Part shown: positions 1-9,330 of the stretch, piece by piece
Position numbering within the stretch: the stretch's first letter is position 1
Layout of the letters: each line of letters opens with the position of its first letter
Assembly: GCA_016293805.1 (NCBI GenBank)
Contig: JAEDDI010000001.1
Coordinates: 1 to 64,000 of the forward strand
Direction: 5' to 3'
Source of the DNA: Bacillota bacterium
GTDB taxonomy: Bacteria; Bacillota; Clostridia; Peptostreptococcales; Anaerovoracaceae
Length of the DNA stretch: 64,000 nt
Translations under genes and position numbers: made by a program
The notes under the pieces: model-generated
Seen by the model: the letters and a program-made list of their open reading frames with translations, nothing else
The model's database searches: none
Told to the model about the DNA's origin: nothing

Positions 1-877
1 GGCGGCAAAGTACAGTTACTGATGTGTCGGAAGAATCAAGCTGGGCTTCTATCCGCTCTCTTGCTATAAGGCCTTCAACAAGCTGTCTGAAAGCGGGATG
101 GAAGGTGTCTCCTGTAACTGCACCGCTTTTGTTTATGACATCTGTTGCCTTGAGCCCGACCCTCATGATATTTATTCCGGCATCATCGAGTATGACGTAC
201 ATGTCTTTTGATACCGATACGGCCTCTTCAAGACTGAGAGGAGTGTATTCGCCCCTTATATACATGTCGTAAAGCTCTGTGTCATCGATGACAAGAGTAG
301 GATAGATTCTTGCAAGTTCCGGCTTGATGGCTGCAGTTTCTTCTGCGGAATATATGCAGGATTTTCTGCTGTCTCCCGGAAGTCCCGCCATGAGCTGAAT
401 TCCGAGTGTGAATCCGTAATCCTTTATGAGGGAACATGCCCTGTAGACATCATCAGATGTGTGTCCGCGCTTTGATTTTCTGAGAACCTCATCGTCAAAG
501 GACTGAACGCCAAGTTCTATGACATCCACACTTTTTGCCTTGAGATTGTCAAGTATTCTCTCATCGATATAGTCAGGGCGTGTGGACATGTGTATCTTGC
601 TGATAATTCCGCGTTCCTTGTAATCATCTGCGATATTCAGAAAGGCATTCTGCTCATCCATCGGAAGGCCTGTGAAGCTGCCTCCGTAAAATGAAAGCTC
701 GATGCATTCAAGATTCATATTCTTAAGAGTTGACATATATGTATTTATTGTATCTTCAACGTCCTGTATTGTCACATCACCCTGTCTTGCTGTTATCTTT
801 TTCTGGTTGCAGAAAACACAGTTGTTTGGACAGCCGCGGTGAGAGATGAACACAGGTATAATTGCGTGTTTTTTCAT
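1..877 (-). CDS. Elp3-like radical SAM protein (partial, C-terminus beyond window)
   Basis: About 292 codons are visible before the frame runs off the left edge. Residues C16, C20 and C23 form a CX3CX2C [4Fe-4S] motif (RGCPNNCVFC), followed by GGSFTG, a STRPDY stretch and GVQSFDDEVL, the usual order in radical SAM enzymes of the Elp3/COG1243 type. Such proteins generate a 5'-deoxyadenosyl radical; Elp3 itself modifies wobble uridine in tRNA, but the C-terminal part that would show a GNAT domain is outside the window, so the substrate is open. The ATG overlaps the stop of the upstream GME-like gene in an ATGA arrangement, so the two are probably translationally coupled and share the promoter near 1512-1540. 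Confidence 0.85.
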   Translation of the reverse strand, partial: MKKHAIIPVFISHRGCPNNCVFCNQKKITARQGDVTIQDVEDTINTYMSTLKNMNLECIELSFYGGSFTGLPMDEQNAFLNIADDYKERGIISKIHMSTRPDYIDERILDNLKAKSVDVIELGVQSFDDEVLRKSKRGHTSDDVYRACSLIKDYGFTLGIQLMAGLPGDSRKSCIYSAEETAAIKPELARIYPTLVIDDTELYDMYIRGEYTPLSLEEAVSVSKDMYVILDDAGINIMRVGLKATDVINKSGAVTGDTFHPAFRQLVEGLIARERIEAQLDSSDTSVTVLCR

Positions 878-1494
878 CTTTCGTAGATTATTGATCCTAT
901 ATCAGTAAGCGGATAATCAAATTCTATGAGTTCAAGTCCTGTCCCGTGTATGAATTCGGTTATTTCTCTGCCGTCGGGATGGTCTGTAACTTTGCCGTTG
1001 AATATGATCCTGTCGCCGATTCTTCCGCATGTTCCTCCTATGAATCCGTAGTTAAAACCCGGAAGGATGATATGACCGCTTCTTATCCTGAGAACATCAA
1101 GCCGGTCTCTGCACGCAAGATATATTCCCTCATCCGATGTTATAATATGCGTCTCATCGATGCATGCAATGCTGCATTTTGCATACCCCTGTCTTACATG
1201 AATGAATTCATATGATGCTGCCGCTTCCTTAAGTCTCGGCGAAATAATATCCATATTTGCGATAAGATACTTTCCTGTGCATGCCGCATTGAATCTGCAG
1301 TTTCCCGGATATCTGTACGTAAGCTCGCCTTCAGCTGCCGAAATAATTCTTCCGTCGAGACTGCACATGTATATGTCAGGATGCGATGATACCTGAGGGT
1401 ACACAGTGTCTGTTGATTTTACTATGGACACACTGTCAAGGCGTGAAAGATATTCAATCAGTTTTCTGTCCGCTTTTTCTGATACGTGAATCAT
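874..1494 (-). CDS. Conserved protein resembling DUF6873 (GME-fold) family
   Basis: A 206-residue soluble protein without a signal peptide or membrane segment. It contains YPQVSSHPDIYM near the N-terminus, ACIDETHIITSDEGI in the middle and GGTCGRIGDRIIFNG then VTDHPDG near the C-terminus. This pattern of repeated D/H/E-rich strands with a late conserved Gly-Gly-Thr-Cys recalls the guanidino-modifying-enzyme fold family DUF6873, whose function is not established. The ATG at 1494 was chosen over an upstream TTG at 1509 because a GGAGG ribosome binding site lies 5-6 bases before it. The stop overlaps the start of the radical SAM gene. The family name is from memory of the motif pattern and should be treated as moderate. 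Confidence 0.6.
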   Translation of the reverse strand: MIHVSEKADRKLIEYLSRLDSVSIVKSTDTVYPQVSSHPDIYMCSLDGRIISAAEGELTYRYPGNCRFNAACTGKYLIANMDIISPRLKEAAASYEFIHVRQGYAKCSIACIDETHIITSDEGIYLACRDRLDVLRIRSGHIILPGFNYGFIGGTCGRIGDRIIFNGKVTDHPDGREITEFIHGTGLELIEFDYPLTDIGSIIYER

Positions 1495-1511
1495 GATTTC
1501 CTCCGCCAAAT

Positions 1512-1540
1512 ATTATACATCATATTATCTTCTCTGTTAA
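1512..1540 (-). promoter_or_regulatory. Sigma-A promoter for the leftward gene pair
   Basis: Read on the minus strand, TTAACA (1535-1540) and a perfect TATAAT (1512-1517) are separated by 17 bases and lie just upstream of the GGAGG and ATG of the GME-like gene. Confidence 0.7.
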
Positions 1541-1554
1541 GTCTGAAGGATTTA

Positions 1555-1563
1555 TGTTAGAAT
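1555..1563 (+). promoter_or_regulatory. Extended -10 promoter for the ung operon
   Basis: TGTTAGAAT is an extended -10 element (TG, one base, TAGAAT) 27 bases before the ung ATG. No good -35 is present, which is tolerated by extended -10 promoters. It overlaps the divergent leftward promoter region. Confidence 0.4.
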
Positions 1564-1589
1564 AATCTATAACGTGAAAGGTGGGAAAT

Positions 1590-2258
1590 ATGGTCAATAT
1601 AGGAAACAGCTGGGATAATATTCTGAAAGACGAGTTCGAAAAGGAGTATTATCAGGAACTGAGGAGGTTTTTAATAACGGAATACAGAACAAGGCAGATA
1701 TATCCTGATATGTATGATATATTCAACGCACTCAGATATACATCTTATGAGGATGTTAAAGCGGTGATTATCGGTCAGGATCCGTATCATCAGCCGGGAC
1801 AGGCACATGGACTGTGCTTTTCGGTAAAGAAGGGTGTCAGGGTTCCCCCTTCACTTGTTAACATATTCAGGGAGCTTAATCAGGATACGGGTGCAGATAT
1901 ACCGGAACATGGATGCCTTACAGACTGGGCAAGGTCGGGAGTTCTTCTTCTGAACACCATACTGACCGTAAGGAGAGGAAGTCCGCTTTCTCATGCGAAC
2001 ATGGGATGGGAAATACTGACCGACAGAATCATATCTCTTTTGAATGAAAGGGAGAAGCCGGTTGTGTTCATACTCTGGGGAGCCAATGCGAAAGCCAAGA
2101 AGAAACTAATTACAGAAAGCAGACACCTGGTGCTTGAGGGAGCTCATCCAAGTCCTCTTGGTGCACACAGGGGTTTCTGGAACGGAAGGTATTTTTCAAA
2201 GACTAATGAATTTCTCGAAAAGAACGGGATGAAGGGAATTGACTGGGAGATAAGATGA
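1590..2258 (+). CDS. ung: Uracil-DNA glycosylase
   Basis: Family 1 uracil-DNA glycosylase, which excises uracil from DNA as the first step of base excision repair. The water-activating loop GQDPYHQPGQAHGL (catalytic D64) and the late HPSPLGAHRGF DNA-intercalation loop are intact, and the roughly 222-residue length is normal for the family. The ATG at 1590 is preferred to a GTG at 1581 because AAAGGTGG sits 6-7 bases upstream of it. It leads an operon of four uncharacterised genes and its stop overlaps the next start (ATGA). No link between uracil repair and those genes is evident. Confidence 0.95.
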   Translation: MVNIGNSWDNILKDEFEKEYYQELRRFLITEYRTRQIYPDMYDIFNALRYTSYEDVKAVIIGQDPYHQPGQAHGLCFSVKKGVRVPPSLVNIFRELNQDTGADIPEHGCLTDWARSGVLLLNTILTVRRGSPLSHANMGWEILTDRIISLLNEREKPVVFILWGANAKAKKKLITESRHLVLEGAHPSPLGAHRGFWNGRYFSKTNEFLEKNGMKGIDWEIR

Positions 2259-3340
2259 GTTCTGGGTATTTACTATCAGCAGGTCTTTGCGCTGTAACGC
2301 TTTTAATATTTCTTATGTACATATTCAGGGGAAGAAGCAGAAGGCCTGTAACAGGCGAAAAACCGCTGCCTCCTGAAGGTATTTCTGCGTGCAGGGCAGG
2401 ATATATAATTGACGGAATAATAGATCAGAAGGATGTTGCATCAATTATCATCGATTTTATCGGTGAGGGATATGTGACATGCACAGGTGCAACACTGTTT
2501 AAGGTAAAGGAAATGGATTCTTCTGAGGATGCCTTCAGAAAAGAAGTGTTTGACGGTCTGTTTGCTTCAGGAGACAGCTTCGACACGAGGACGCCGTCAA
2601 GAAATTTTGCGGCATCATATGAGACTGCGGTCGAGGGTCTTTATACATCATTCCGCCACGGAAGAAAAAGACTTTTTACTGTCTCATCCACTGTTATGAG
2701 ATATATTGCTGCGCTTCTTGTCGTATCAGCATGCACTGTCCCATGTGCTGCTGCAGGAAAACGTTTCATATACTTTGCGCTTCTGGCTTTTGTTCTTGTG
2801 ACAGCCGGGACTGCTTCTGTTATCAGGACGGCAGATAAGGCGTATTCTATGAGTCCTTCCTCAAAGCGAAGAAGGTATCTGGCAGGAATGATACCGGTAC
2901 TTGCGGCAGCCGGAATATGCGCATATGCAGCTGCCTCTTCATACGGGGAGTTTTACGCAGTATTCATGCTGACAGCAATACCTGATGTTGTAATGCTGCC
3001 GTACATCAGAAAGAGAACGGAAGAAGGAAGCAGAATTTATGAAGAACTTCTCAGTCTTAGGGATTTTATCAGGCATGCAGACCACAATACGCTGAGGATT
3101 GTAGCATCAAGAAACGACGGATATTACATGAGGATTCTTCCTTACGCATATGTGTTCGGGCTTACTGACAGATGGATGAAAAATTTTGCCAGGGTGGATG
3201 CTGATGCGGTCAGAGGCACAACTGATATTAAGACATGCTGCAATAATCTGTGCAACGGAATACTTTATGTGCTTCCCGAAAGTGTCATAAGGAGAAAGGA
3301 TTATACGGGCTTTGGAGACAGAGGCTCAAGACTGTTCTGA
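2255..3340 (+). CDS. Membrane protein resembling the C-terminal half of DUF2207
   Basis: A 361-residue protein with an N-terminal membrane segment (about residues 5-24), then a soluble region beginning LPPEGISACRAGYIIDG with DQKDVASIIIDFIGEGY. This matches the motif order seen after the transmembrane segment of DUF2207 proteins (P-P-G-x-S-P-A-x-x-G-Y, then D-x-K-D). A second hydrophobic block (residues about 148-230) holds perhaps four helices, followed by a cytoplasmic C-terminal region. The large extracytoplasmic N-terminal domain typical of DUF2207 is missing, so this is a short form. Function unknown. It overlaps ung by four bases and the Sel1 gene by one base (TGATG). Confidence 0.65.
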   Translation: MSSGYLLSAGLCAVTLLIFLMYIFRGRSRRPVTGEKPLPPEGISACRAGYIIDGIIDQKDVASIIIDFIGEGYVTCTGATLFKVKEMDSSEDAFRKEVFDGLFASGDSFDTRTPSRNFAASYETAVEGLYTSFRHGRKRLFTVSSTVMRYIAALLVVSACTVPCAAAGKRFIYFALLAFVLVTAGTASVIRTADKAYSMSPSSKRRRYLAGMIPVLAAAGICAYAAASSYGEFYAVFMLTAIPDVVMLPYIRKRTEEGSRIYEELLSLRDFIRHADHNTLRIVASRNDGYYMRILPYAYVFGLTDRWMKNFARVDADAVRGTTDIKTCCNNLCNGILYVLPESVIRRKDYTGFGDRGSRLF

Positions 3341-3939
3341 TGGATCTGAAAATAAAAACAAAAGACAATCCCGGTTCTGACGATATCAGGAAGATGATAC
3401 AGCTTGCAGATGATCTGCTTGAGGGCAGGGGATTTGAAAAGGATACCGGTGCTGCTCTTTCCCTTTATATTGAGGCAGCGGGAAGAGGAAGTCATCAGGG
3501 ACTATACGGCGCCGGAAGAATATATACGGATTATGGAGAAGCGTCAAGAGGCCTTATATATATCAAAAAGGCGGCATCCCTTGGAAACGGGGATGCGATG
3601 ACATTTCTCGGCATGCACTATATTGAAGCAGGTGATTCAGACAGGGCAGAGGAATGCCTTGCTCCTGCTGCACAGATGGGGAATAAAGATGCTCTATACG
3701 GTCTTGGATACTTATGTGAACTAAGGGGTGATGATGCTGCATCATGCGAATACTACAGAGATGCCTTTAGTGCAGGAAGATCAGATGCCGCTTTGCGTCT
3801 TGGCACAGTATATGAGAAGACGAACAAGGATCTTGCACTCTTCTGGTTCAGGCAGGGAGGAGACGAGGCATCTTGTGAAAGGCTGAGAGCCCTTATGGAG
3901 GATCTGGACGTGGAGATAGAATACGAGGATAATATATGA
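3340..3939 (+). CDS. Sel1-like tetratricopeptide repeat protein
   Basis: A 199-residue protein made almost entirely of helical Sel1/TPR-like repeats: units such as A-x-x-L-Y-x-x-A-A-x-x-G-S, then GDAMTFLGMHY, NKDALYGLGYL and SDAALRLGTVYE recur about every 33-36 residues. These repeats generally scaffold protein-protein contacts; no catalytic motif is visible and there is no signal peptide, so it is likely cytoplasmic. The start chosen is the ATG that overlaps the upstream stop as TGATG; an open frame extends further upstream but inside the previous gene. It lies between a membrane protein and a WG-repeat protein, with a four-base overlap to the latter. Confidence 0.75.
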   Translation: MDLKIKTKDNPGSDDIRKMIQLADDLLEGRGFEKDTGAALSLYIEAAGRGSHQGLYGAGRIYTDYGEASRGLIYIKKAASLGNGDAMTFLGMHYIEAGDSDRAEECLAPAAQMGNKDALYGLGYLCELRGDDAASCEYYRDAFSAGRSDAALRLGTVYEKTNKDLALFWFRQGGDEASCERLRALMEDLDVEIEYEDNI

Positions 3940-4760
3940 CAGTACTTGAAAGACTTGATATTTATTCGCCGTATGATGACGGTGAAACATATATAGAAAT
4001 TGTACAAAAGGATGGAAGATGCGGAGTTATTGACAATTACGGAAATGTGATGGCGGATTTTGAATACGATAATATCACTCCGGCAGGCCCCGGCGTTCTT
4101 TATGCGTATCTTGCGGGAAAACTCGGTCTCATAGTGACTGGCATGGATGGACTTATGTTTACTGAATGCGAGTATGACAGAGCACAGTACCATGACAATT
4201 ACGTAATTTTGAACAAAAGGAATGAGGTCTTCCTCTTTATGACAAATTTCGGAGAACTTACCGAGGCGCTTGACTGTGTTATTCCTGTTAATGACAGGAT
4301 AATTGAGATATACTGCAAAGGCGGGAGAACACTTATGGATACTCTGGAAGGCGAAATGCTCAGCGATGACAGCGGTTTTTCTGCAGAGAATGTGTTTGAG
4401 ACCGAGACAGGGTATGCAGTTTACGAGACAGGCAGTGAAGAGTCAAGACTCCTTCTTATCGATGATTACAGCGAGGATATCGAAGAGATATACTTTGATG
4501 AGCTTGTGTCAGTGCTGTACGGTCCGGGAATAAGACCTGAAGCATCAGCTTTCATATGCAGTACGGACGGAATTCTAAGAGTGCTTGACAAAAACGGCAT
4601 GCAGCTTCCTTTAGGAGGAGGAACAGAAGTTGAAGTGGAAATGTCTGTGTCAGCAGGAGACGGTGATAAAATGAATATTGCGGGAGTATCCGCTTTTGAG
4701 ATAAAACTTGCCGGTTTTTCCGATTCTGATGCAGAAGAATGTTTTAATGAAGATAAATAA
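3936..4760 (+). CDS. WG-repeat-like protein
   Basis: A 274-residue protein whose N-terminal half carries beta-rich motifs DGRCGVIDNYGNVMADFEYD and GLIVTGMDGLMFTECEYD, the pattern of WG repeats (G-x-x-G-x-I-D-x-x-G-x-x-x-x-x-x-Y-D). The classical Trp is replaced by Cys in the first unit. The C-terminal third is acidic with no recognised domain. No signal peptide or membrane segment. WG repeats are thought to form beta-propeller-like or blade structures of unknown role. It is coupled by an ATGA overlap to the Sel1 protein, suggesting the two products work together. Confidence 0.6.
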   Translation: MTVLERLDIYSPYDDGETYIEIVQKDGRCGVIDNYGNVMADFEYDNITPAGPGVLYAYLAGKLGLIVTGMDGLMFTECEYDRAQYHDNYVILNKRNEVFLFMTNFGELTEALDCVIPVNDRIIEIYCKGGRTLMDTLEGEMLSDDSGFSAENVFETETGYAVYETGSEESRLLLIDDYSEDIEEIYFDELVSVLYGPGIRPEASAFICSTDGILRVLDKNGMQLPLGGGTEVEVEMSVSAGDGDKMNIAGVSAFEIKLAGFSDSDAEECFNEDK

Positions 4761-4777
4761 GTTTAACAGGAGGAATT

Positions 4778-5428
4778 ATGTCAGACAGCTATATCGATAA
4801 AATTGTATGCCCTGAATGCGGCAGGGAAGGCGAATTTACTTACTGGAGCAACATCAACACATATGACCAGCCGGTGATGAAGAACATGGTTCGTACAGGA
4901 GCCGCATTTATGTACACATGTCCTGAGTGCGGAAAAACATCGATAGTTGATTTCCCGTTTATATATCACCAGATGGAAGATCAGATGATGATATATTACA
5001 CACACGGAGAGGATACTGCCGAGGCTGAAGAGTATTTCGCACAGCAGAATGCCAGATTTGAAGAGCTTCACGTGGGCGGTGAAATGTATCTCAACAGAGT
5101 CGTAAGATCACTTGACGAATTTCTCGAAAAACTCAAGATTTTCGATGCAGGGCTTGACGACAGAGTGATAGAAGTTGTAAAGCTCACCGTTGCAGAACTT
5201 GCTGCCCGTCAGAACCCGGGAATATCGTGGGATAACATATTCTATACATACGGACCTGACGGAAGACAGCTCCTTTCATTCATGAAGGACGGCGCAGCGG
5301 TCTTTTCAGTTGAGCTTCCGGACGAACTGTATAACTCGATATGGATTGCGTATTCATCCAAATGGCCGGCACTTCGCATGTCAGAACCTGTTATAGACAG
5401 GAAATGGGCTGTATCGCAGATAGGATAA
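4778..5428 (+). CDS. CpXC-domain zinc-binding protein
   Basis: A 216-residue protein beginning with two CPECG knuckles (residues about 10-14 and 49-53), the signature of the CpXC domain, which probably binds one zinc through four cysteines. The rest is a mixed alpha/beta region with no further motif recognised. Function unknown. A strong AGGAGG site is placed six bases before the ATG. It is the last gene of the ung operon and its stop codon forms the base of a terminator stem. Confidence 0.7.
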   Translation: MSDSYIDKIVCPECGREGEFTYWSNINTYDQPVMKNMVRTGAAFMYTCPECGKTSIVDFPFIYHQMEDQMMIYYTHGEDTAEAEEYFAQQNARFEELHVGGEMYLNRVVRSLDEFLEKLKIFDAGLDDRVIEVVKLTVAELAARQNPGISWDNIFYTYGPDGRQLLSFMKDGAAVFSVELPDELYNSIWIAYSSKWPALRMSEPVIDRKWAVSQIG

Positions 5429-5450
5429 GGTACCGCTTCGGTACTTTTTT
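5427..5450 (+). terminator. Intrinsic terminator of the ung operon
   Basis: AAGGTACCG, a three-base loop and CGGTACTTT form a nine-pair stem (one G-U) running into a T tract. It begins inside the stop codon of the CpXC gene and sits directly before the sbcD ribosome binding site. Confidence 0.75.
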
Positions 5451-5470
5451 CTTAGGAGAAGGAGAGTTTG

Positions 5471-6592
5471 ATGAGATTTATGCATTTGTCAGACCTGCAT
5501 CTGGGCAAAAGGCTCGGAGGATATTCACTTTTAGACGACCAGAAATACATACTCGCGCAGATTCTGGGAATAATTGATGAAGAATCACCGGATGCAGTTC
5601 TCATAGCGGGAGATATATACGATAAACCTGTGCCTGCGGCTGAAGCTGTAACGATGTTTGATGATTTTCTTTTCAGCCTTCTGGGCAGAAATAAGGAAGT
5701 GTATATAATAGCGGGCAATCACGACTCTGCAGAGCGCATATCCTTCGGTTCAAGGATAATGGAAAGACAGGGGATTCATTTTACGGGTGTGTTCGATGGA
5801 ACAATAGTAAAAAAAGTAATATACGACAAATTCGGACCTGTGAATATATACTGTCTTCCGTATATACGGCCTGCGGGAGCAAGAAGATTTTTTGAAGATG
5901 CGCAGACGTACCAGGATATGATGGAAGAGTGCATCAGAAGGATGGAAACAGATGAAAATGAGAGAAATATCCTCATGACACACCAGTTCGTCACAGGCGC
6001 GCAAAGAAGTGAATCCGAAGAGATAGCAGGAGGTGCGGAGAGCATCAGCGCAGAGGTGTTTGAATGTTTTGATTATGTTGCCCTCGGACATCTTCACAGA
6101 CCGCAGAGAATGATTCGCGATGAGGTGAGATACTGCGGAACACCGCTAAAGTACTCTTTTTCTGAAGCAGGTCATGTCAAATCTGTTACAGTTGTCGATA
6201 TGGAGGAGAAAGGCAGTGTGAGGATAAGGGAAATCCCGCTTGTACCGCTTCACGACATGAGGATAATAAGAGGATCATATGATGAACTGACCGACAGAAG
6301 GTATTATGAAAACAGTAAAACAGAAGACTATCTGCAGGTCATACTTACAGATGAAGAAGAGGTTTTCAAGGCATTCGACAAGCTTTCGGGTATATATCCG
6401 AGGATAATGAAAATGGATTATGACAACAGCAGAACAAGGATGGGAACTTCGGTTGAACCTGCCGGAATATCAAAAGCTCCGGAGCCTTTCGAACTGTTTG
6501 CAAGGCTTTATGAGGAGCATAACGGACTGCCGATGAATGATGAGCAGACGGCATATGTCAGAAATCTCATAAAGGAACTGGAGGAGGTGTAG
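5471..6592 (+). CDS. sbcD: Exonuclease SbcCD nuclease subunit SbcD
   Basis: Mre11-type metallophosphoesterase, the nuclease half of SbcCD, which opens hairpins and cleaves protein-blocked or stalled DNA ends. Metal-binding motifs are in order: HLSDLHLGKR, IAGDIYDKP, AGNHDSAER, a later MTHQFV and YVALGHLHRPQ. At 373 residues the length is normal. The ATG at 5471 follows AGGAGAAGGAG; a TTG three bases upstream is less likely. It is separated from sbcC by three bases, so the two subunits are co-translated. Confidence 0.93.
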   Translation: MRFMHLSDLHLGKRLGGYSLLDDQKYILAQILGIIDEESPDAVLIAGDIYDKPVPAAEAVTMFDDFLFSLLGRNKEVYIIAGNHDSAERISFGSRIMERQGIHFTGVFDGTIVKKVIYDKFGPVNIYCLPYIRPAGARRFFEDAQTYQDMMEECIRRMETDENERNILMTHQFVTGAQRSESEEIAGGAESISAEVFECFDYVALGHLHRPQRMIRDEVRYCGTPLKYSFSEAGHVKSVTVVDMEEKGSVRIREIPLVPLHDMRIIRGSYDELTDRRYYENSKTEDYLQVILTDEEEVFKAFDKLSGIYPRIMKMDYDNSRTRMGTSVEPAGISKAPEPFELFARLYEEHNGLPMNDEQTAYVRNLIKELEEV

Positions 6593-6595
6593 GGT

Positions 6596-9328
6596 ATGAG
6601 ACCACTGAAACTTACAGTGTCGGCCTTCGGACCGTATGCAGGCAAGGCTGAAATAGATTTTGAGAAGCTCGGCAGAAGCGGTCTTTACCTTGTGACAGGT
6701 GATACGGGTGCCGGCAAGACGACGATTTTTGATGCTGTCATGTATGCTCTTTACGGGCAGACAAGCGGAACAAACAGAGCGCCTTCCATGATGAGGTCAA
6801 AATATGCCGACATGGACACCCCTACCTTTGTTGAGCTTGTATTCGAATCTCGTGGCGAAATGTATACAGTCAGGAGGAATCCGGAGTATGAGAGAAACAG
6901 CCGAAGGGGCAGCGGAACTGTAAGAGAAACAGCTTCAAGACTTCTTATTCTTCCGGACGGGCGGACTATAGAAAAGGAAAGAGAGACAGCTGAGAAGATA
7001 CATGAGATTGTAGGTGTAACAGCCAGTCAGTTCTCGCAGATTGTAATGATAGCGCAGGGAGATTTTATGAAGCTTCTGACAGCCGGGACAGACGAAAGGC
7101 AGGAGATATTCCGGGACATTTTCTCGACGAATCTTTACAGAGACTTTCAGATGAGAGTAAAAAACGATGCACTTGCGCTGCACAGAGAATGTGAAGAGTA
7201 TGAAAAGGATTTAAAGAGATATGCCGAGGCGGCAGTATATACTGACTCTTCGATGAATGCCCGGAGACTTTCAGACAGTGTTTCTGTATCTGATACAATC
7301 AGCATACTTTCCGATATTATTTCAGAAGATGAGAAGCTTCTTGAGAATAAGAATGCTAAGCTTAAAGAATACGATGATAAATACACTCAGATATGCGAAG
7401 AAATTCGAATTGAGACAGAAAGAAAAAGAGAAGAAGAAAACCTGAAAGAGCTTAGAAGGGGAATTGCAGAATCTGAAGAGAAAATTGCAGGCTATCTTGA
7501 GAAGATTAAGAAGGCTGAGGAAGGCGTGTCTGAAGCGGAGAAGTGTGAGAAGGAAGCGGCAGCAATTTCTATGAGGCTTTCAGATTACGACAGGCTGGAA
7601 GAAAAAAAGAAAGAACTGGAATATGCAAAGCGCCGGTTTTTAGATACGGAAAACAAGCTTGACAAGGCCCGTGAGGTAAACAGAAGGCTTAAAGAGGAAC
7701 TTGCCGCTTTAAGGGAGGAACTGTCATCATTTACGGACGTTTCAGGAGACAGAGAAAGACTTGAGCATGAAAAGACGAGGATATCTGATGATATATCCCG
7801 AATTGGAAGTCTCAGAGCTGATATAAGGGAGGCTGATACAAGGAAGGCTCAGCTTGAGGAAGCCGAAAAACAGTATATAAAGGCACAGAAGAGAGCAGAT
7901 GATGCTCAGTGCGAATTTGCATCGCTGAGAAGGGCTTACAATGCAGGAGTTGCAGGAATCATGGCATCAGAGCTTGAGGATGGTGACGCATGTCCTGTAT
8001 GCGGTTCAAGAGTGCATCCTGACAAGGCCTGCCTGTCAGAGAAATCACCTTCTGAAGAAGAAGTGAACATGGCTGAGAAAAAAGCAGGGGAAAGTGCAGA
8101 TGATGCTGCATCAAAAAGCAGAGAATCGGGAAGAATTTCCGGTGAATACAGTGCACTTATGGAAAAAGTGAATGAACTTGAGGAGAAACTCCTTGGAGGA
8201 AAAGATATAGATGTGACTGAAGCAGAGTACAGCAGAAAACTCGATGAGGTTAATAAAAAGATAAAACAGATTGATGCTGCAGTAAAGCGAAAGAGCGAAC
8301 TTGACCGGCTTGTTCCGGAAAAAGAGAAAACAGCAGGTGTATCCGATACTGAAATCGAAGAACTGTCAAACAGGCTTGCATCAGAAAAAGCAGAAGTATC
8401 ATCGTTTGAGTCTGCTGTTTCGGAAATCGGGAAGGGTCTTTTGTTTGATTCGGGCAGAGAGGCTGAAAACAGAATTCTGCTGCTTAAGAAAACAGCAGGA
8501 GATATAAGGGAAAAAATTGAGGCCCTCAAGAATAGGCATAGGGAGGAAGAGGCTGCATATGCGGGCCTTTGCGGAGCTCTGTCAGAAAAAGAAGCAAGGC
8601 TTTCGGAAATAAGGCCGCATGATGCAGAAGAGCTTGAATCGGCAAAGAAGTCTTTTGAAGAATACAGAAAGAGCATCAGCTCTGAAATCAAGGATGCTGA
8701 TTACAGGATAAGGACAAACAGGAGTATACTTGAAAAAATAAGAAAAACTCTTGATGAAGCTGAAGAAAAAGAGAACGAATACAGATGGATGAAAACTCTT
8801 TCGGATACAGCAAACGGTAATCTCAGCGGAAGAGACAGGATTGCATTTGAGACATATGTTCAGATGACATACTTTGACAGAATAATAGCGAGGGCAAATG
8901 TTCATCTGATGAAGATGTCGTCAAACAAGTATGATCTCAAGAGAAGCACTGAATCTGAAAACGGAAGGAAACAGTTCGGACTGGACCTTAGTGTAACAGA
9001 TCACTACAACGGTACGGAAAGAAGCGTAAAGAGTCTTTCGGGAGGTGAATCATTTATTGCCGCACTTTCACTTGCACTTGGTCTTTCTGAAGAAGTTACA
9101 GCAAGTGCCGGAGGAATAAGACTTGATACGATGTTTGTAGACGAGGGATTCGGTTCTCTTGACGATGATACGCTTACTCAGGCTGTAACAGCACTTACTA
9201 CCCTTTCGGAGGACAGCAGGCTCATAGGAATAATATCACATGTCGGCGAACTTAAAAGCAGAATAGACAAACAGATAGTCGTAACTAAAGAAAGAACGGG
9301 AGGAAGCAGCGTTAAGCTTGTAATCTGA
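6596..9328 (+). CDS. sbcC: Exonuclease SbcCD ATPase subunit SbcC
   Basis: A 910-residue SMC/Rad50-like ATPase. The N-terminal half-ATPase has the Walker A GDTGAGKTT (residues 35-43). Two very long charged coiled coils flank a zinc hook CPVCG (C466, C469). The C-terminal half has the signature SLSGGESF and the Walker B MFVDEGFGSLDDD. The hook lies near the centre, as expected for a Rad50-type protein that dimerises through zinc. It forms the SbcCD complex with the upstream gene product, processing DNA hairpins and broken ends. Confidence 0.95.
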   Translation: MRPLKLTVSAFGPYAGKAEIDFEKLGRSGLYLVTGDTGAGKTTIFDAVMYALYGQTSGTNRAPSMMRSKYADMDTPTFVELVFESRGEMYTVRRNPEYERNSRRGSGTVRETASRLLILPDGRTIEKERETAEKIHEIVGVTASQFSQIVMIAQGDFMKLLTAGTDERQEIFRDIFSTNLYRDFQMRVKNDALALHRECEEYEKDLKRYAEAAVYTDSSMNARRLSDSVSVSDTISILSDIISEDEKLLENKNAKLKEYDDKYTQICEEIRIETERKREEENLKELRRGIAESEEKIAGYLEKIKKAEEGVSEAEKCEKEAAAISMRLSDYDRLEEKKKELEYAKRRFLDTENKLDKAREVNRRLKEELAALREELSSFTDVSGDRERLEHEKTRISDDISRIGSLRADIREADTRKAQLEEAEKQYIKAQKRADDAQCEFASLRRAYNAGVAGIMASELEDGDACPVCGSRVHPDKACLSEKSPSEEEVNMAEKKAGESADDAASKSRESGRISGEYSALMEKVNELEEKLLGGKDIDVTEAEYSRKLDEVNKKIKQIDAAVKRKSELDRLVPEKEKTAGVSDTEIEELSNRLASEKAEVSSFESAVSEIGKGLLFDSGREAENRILLLKKTAGDIREKIEALKNRHREEEAAYAGLCGALSEKEARLSEIRPHDAEELESAKKSFEEYRKSISSEIKDADYRIRTNRSILEKIRKTLDEAEEKENEYRWMKTLSDTANGNLSGRDRIAFETYVQMTYFDRIIARANVHLMKMSSNKYDLKRSTESENGRKQFGLDLSVTDHYNGTERSVKSLSGGESFIAALSLALGLSEEVTASAGGIRLDTMFVDEGFGSLDDDTLTQAVTALTTLSEDSRLIGIISHVGELKSRIDKQIVVTKERTGGSSVKLVI

Positions 9329-9330
9329 TT

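Noticed and set aside
7936..8691. 251-residue reading frame on the minus strand
   Set aside because: It is the Ser-rich antisense shadow of the SbcC coiled coil, has no ribosome binding site and overlaps a certain gene completely.
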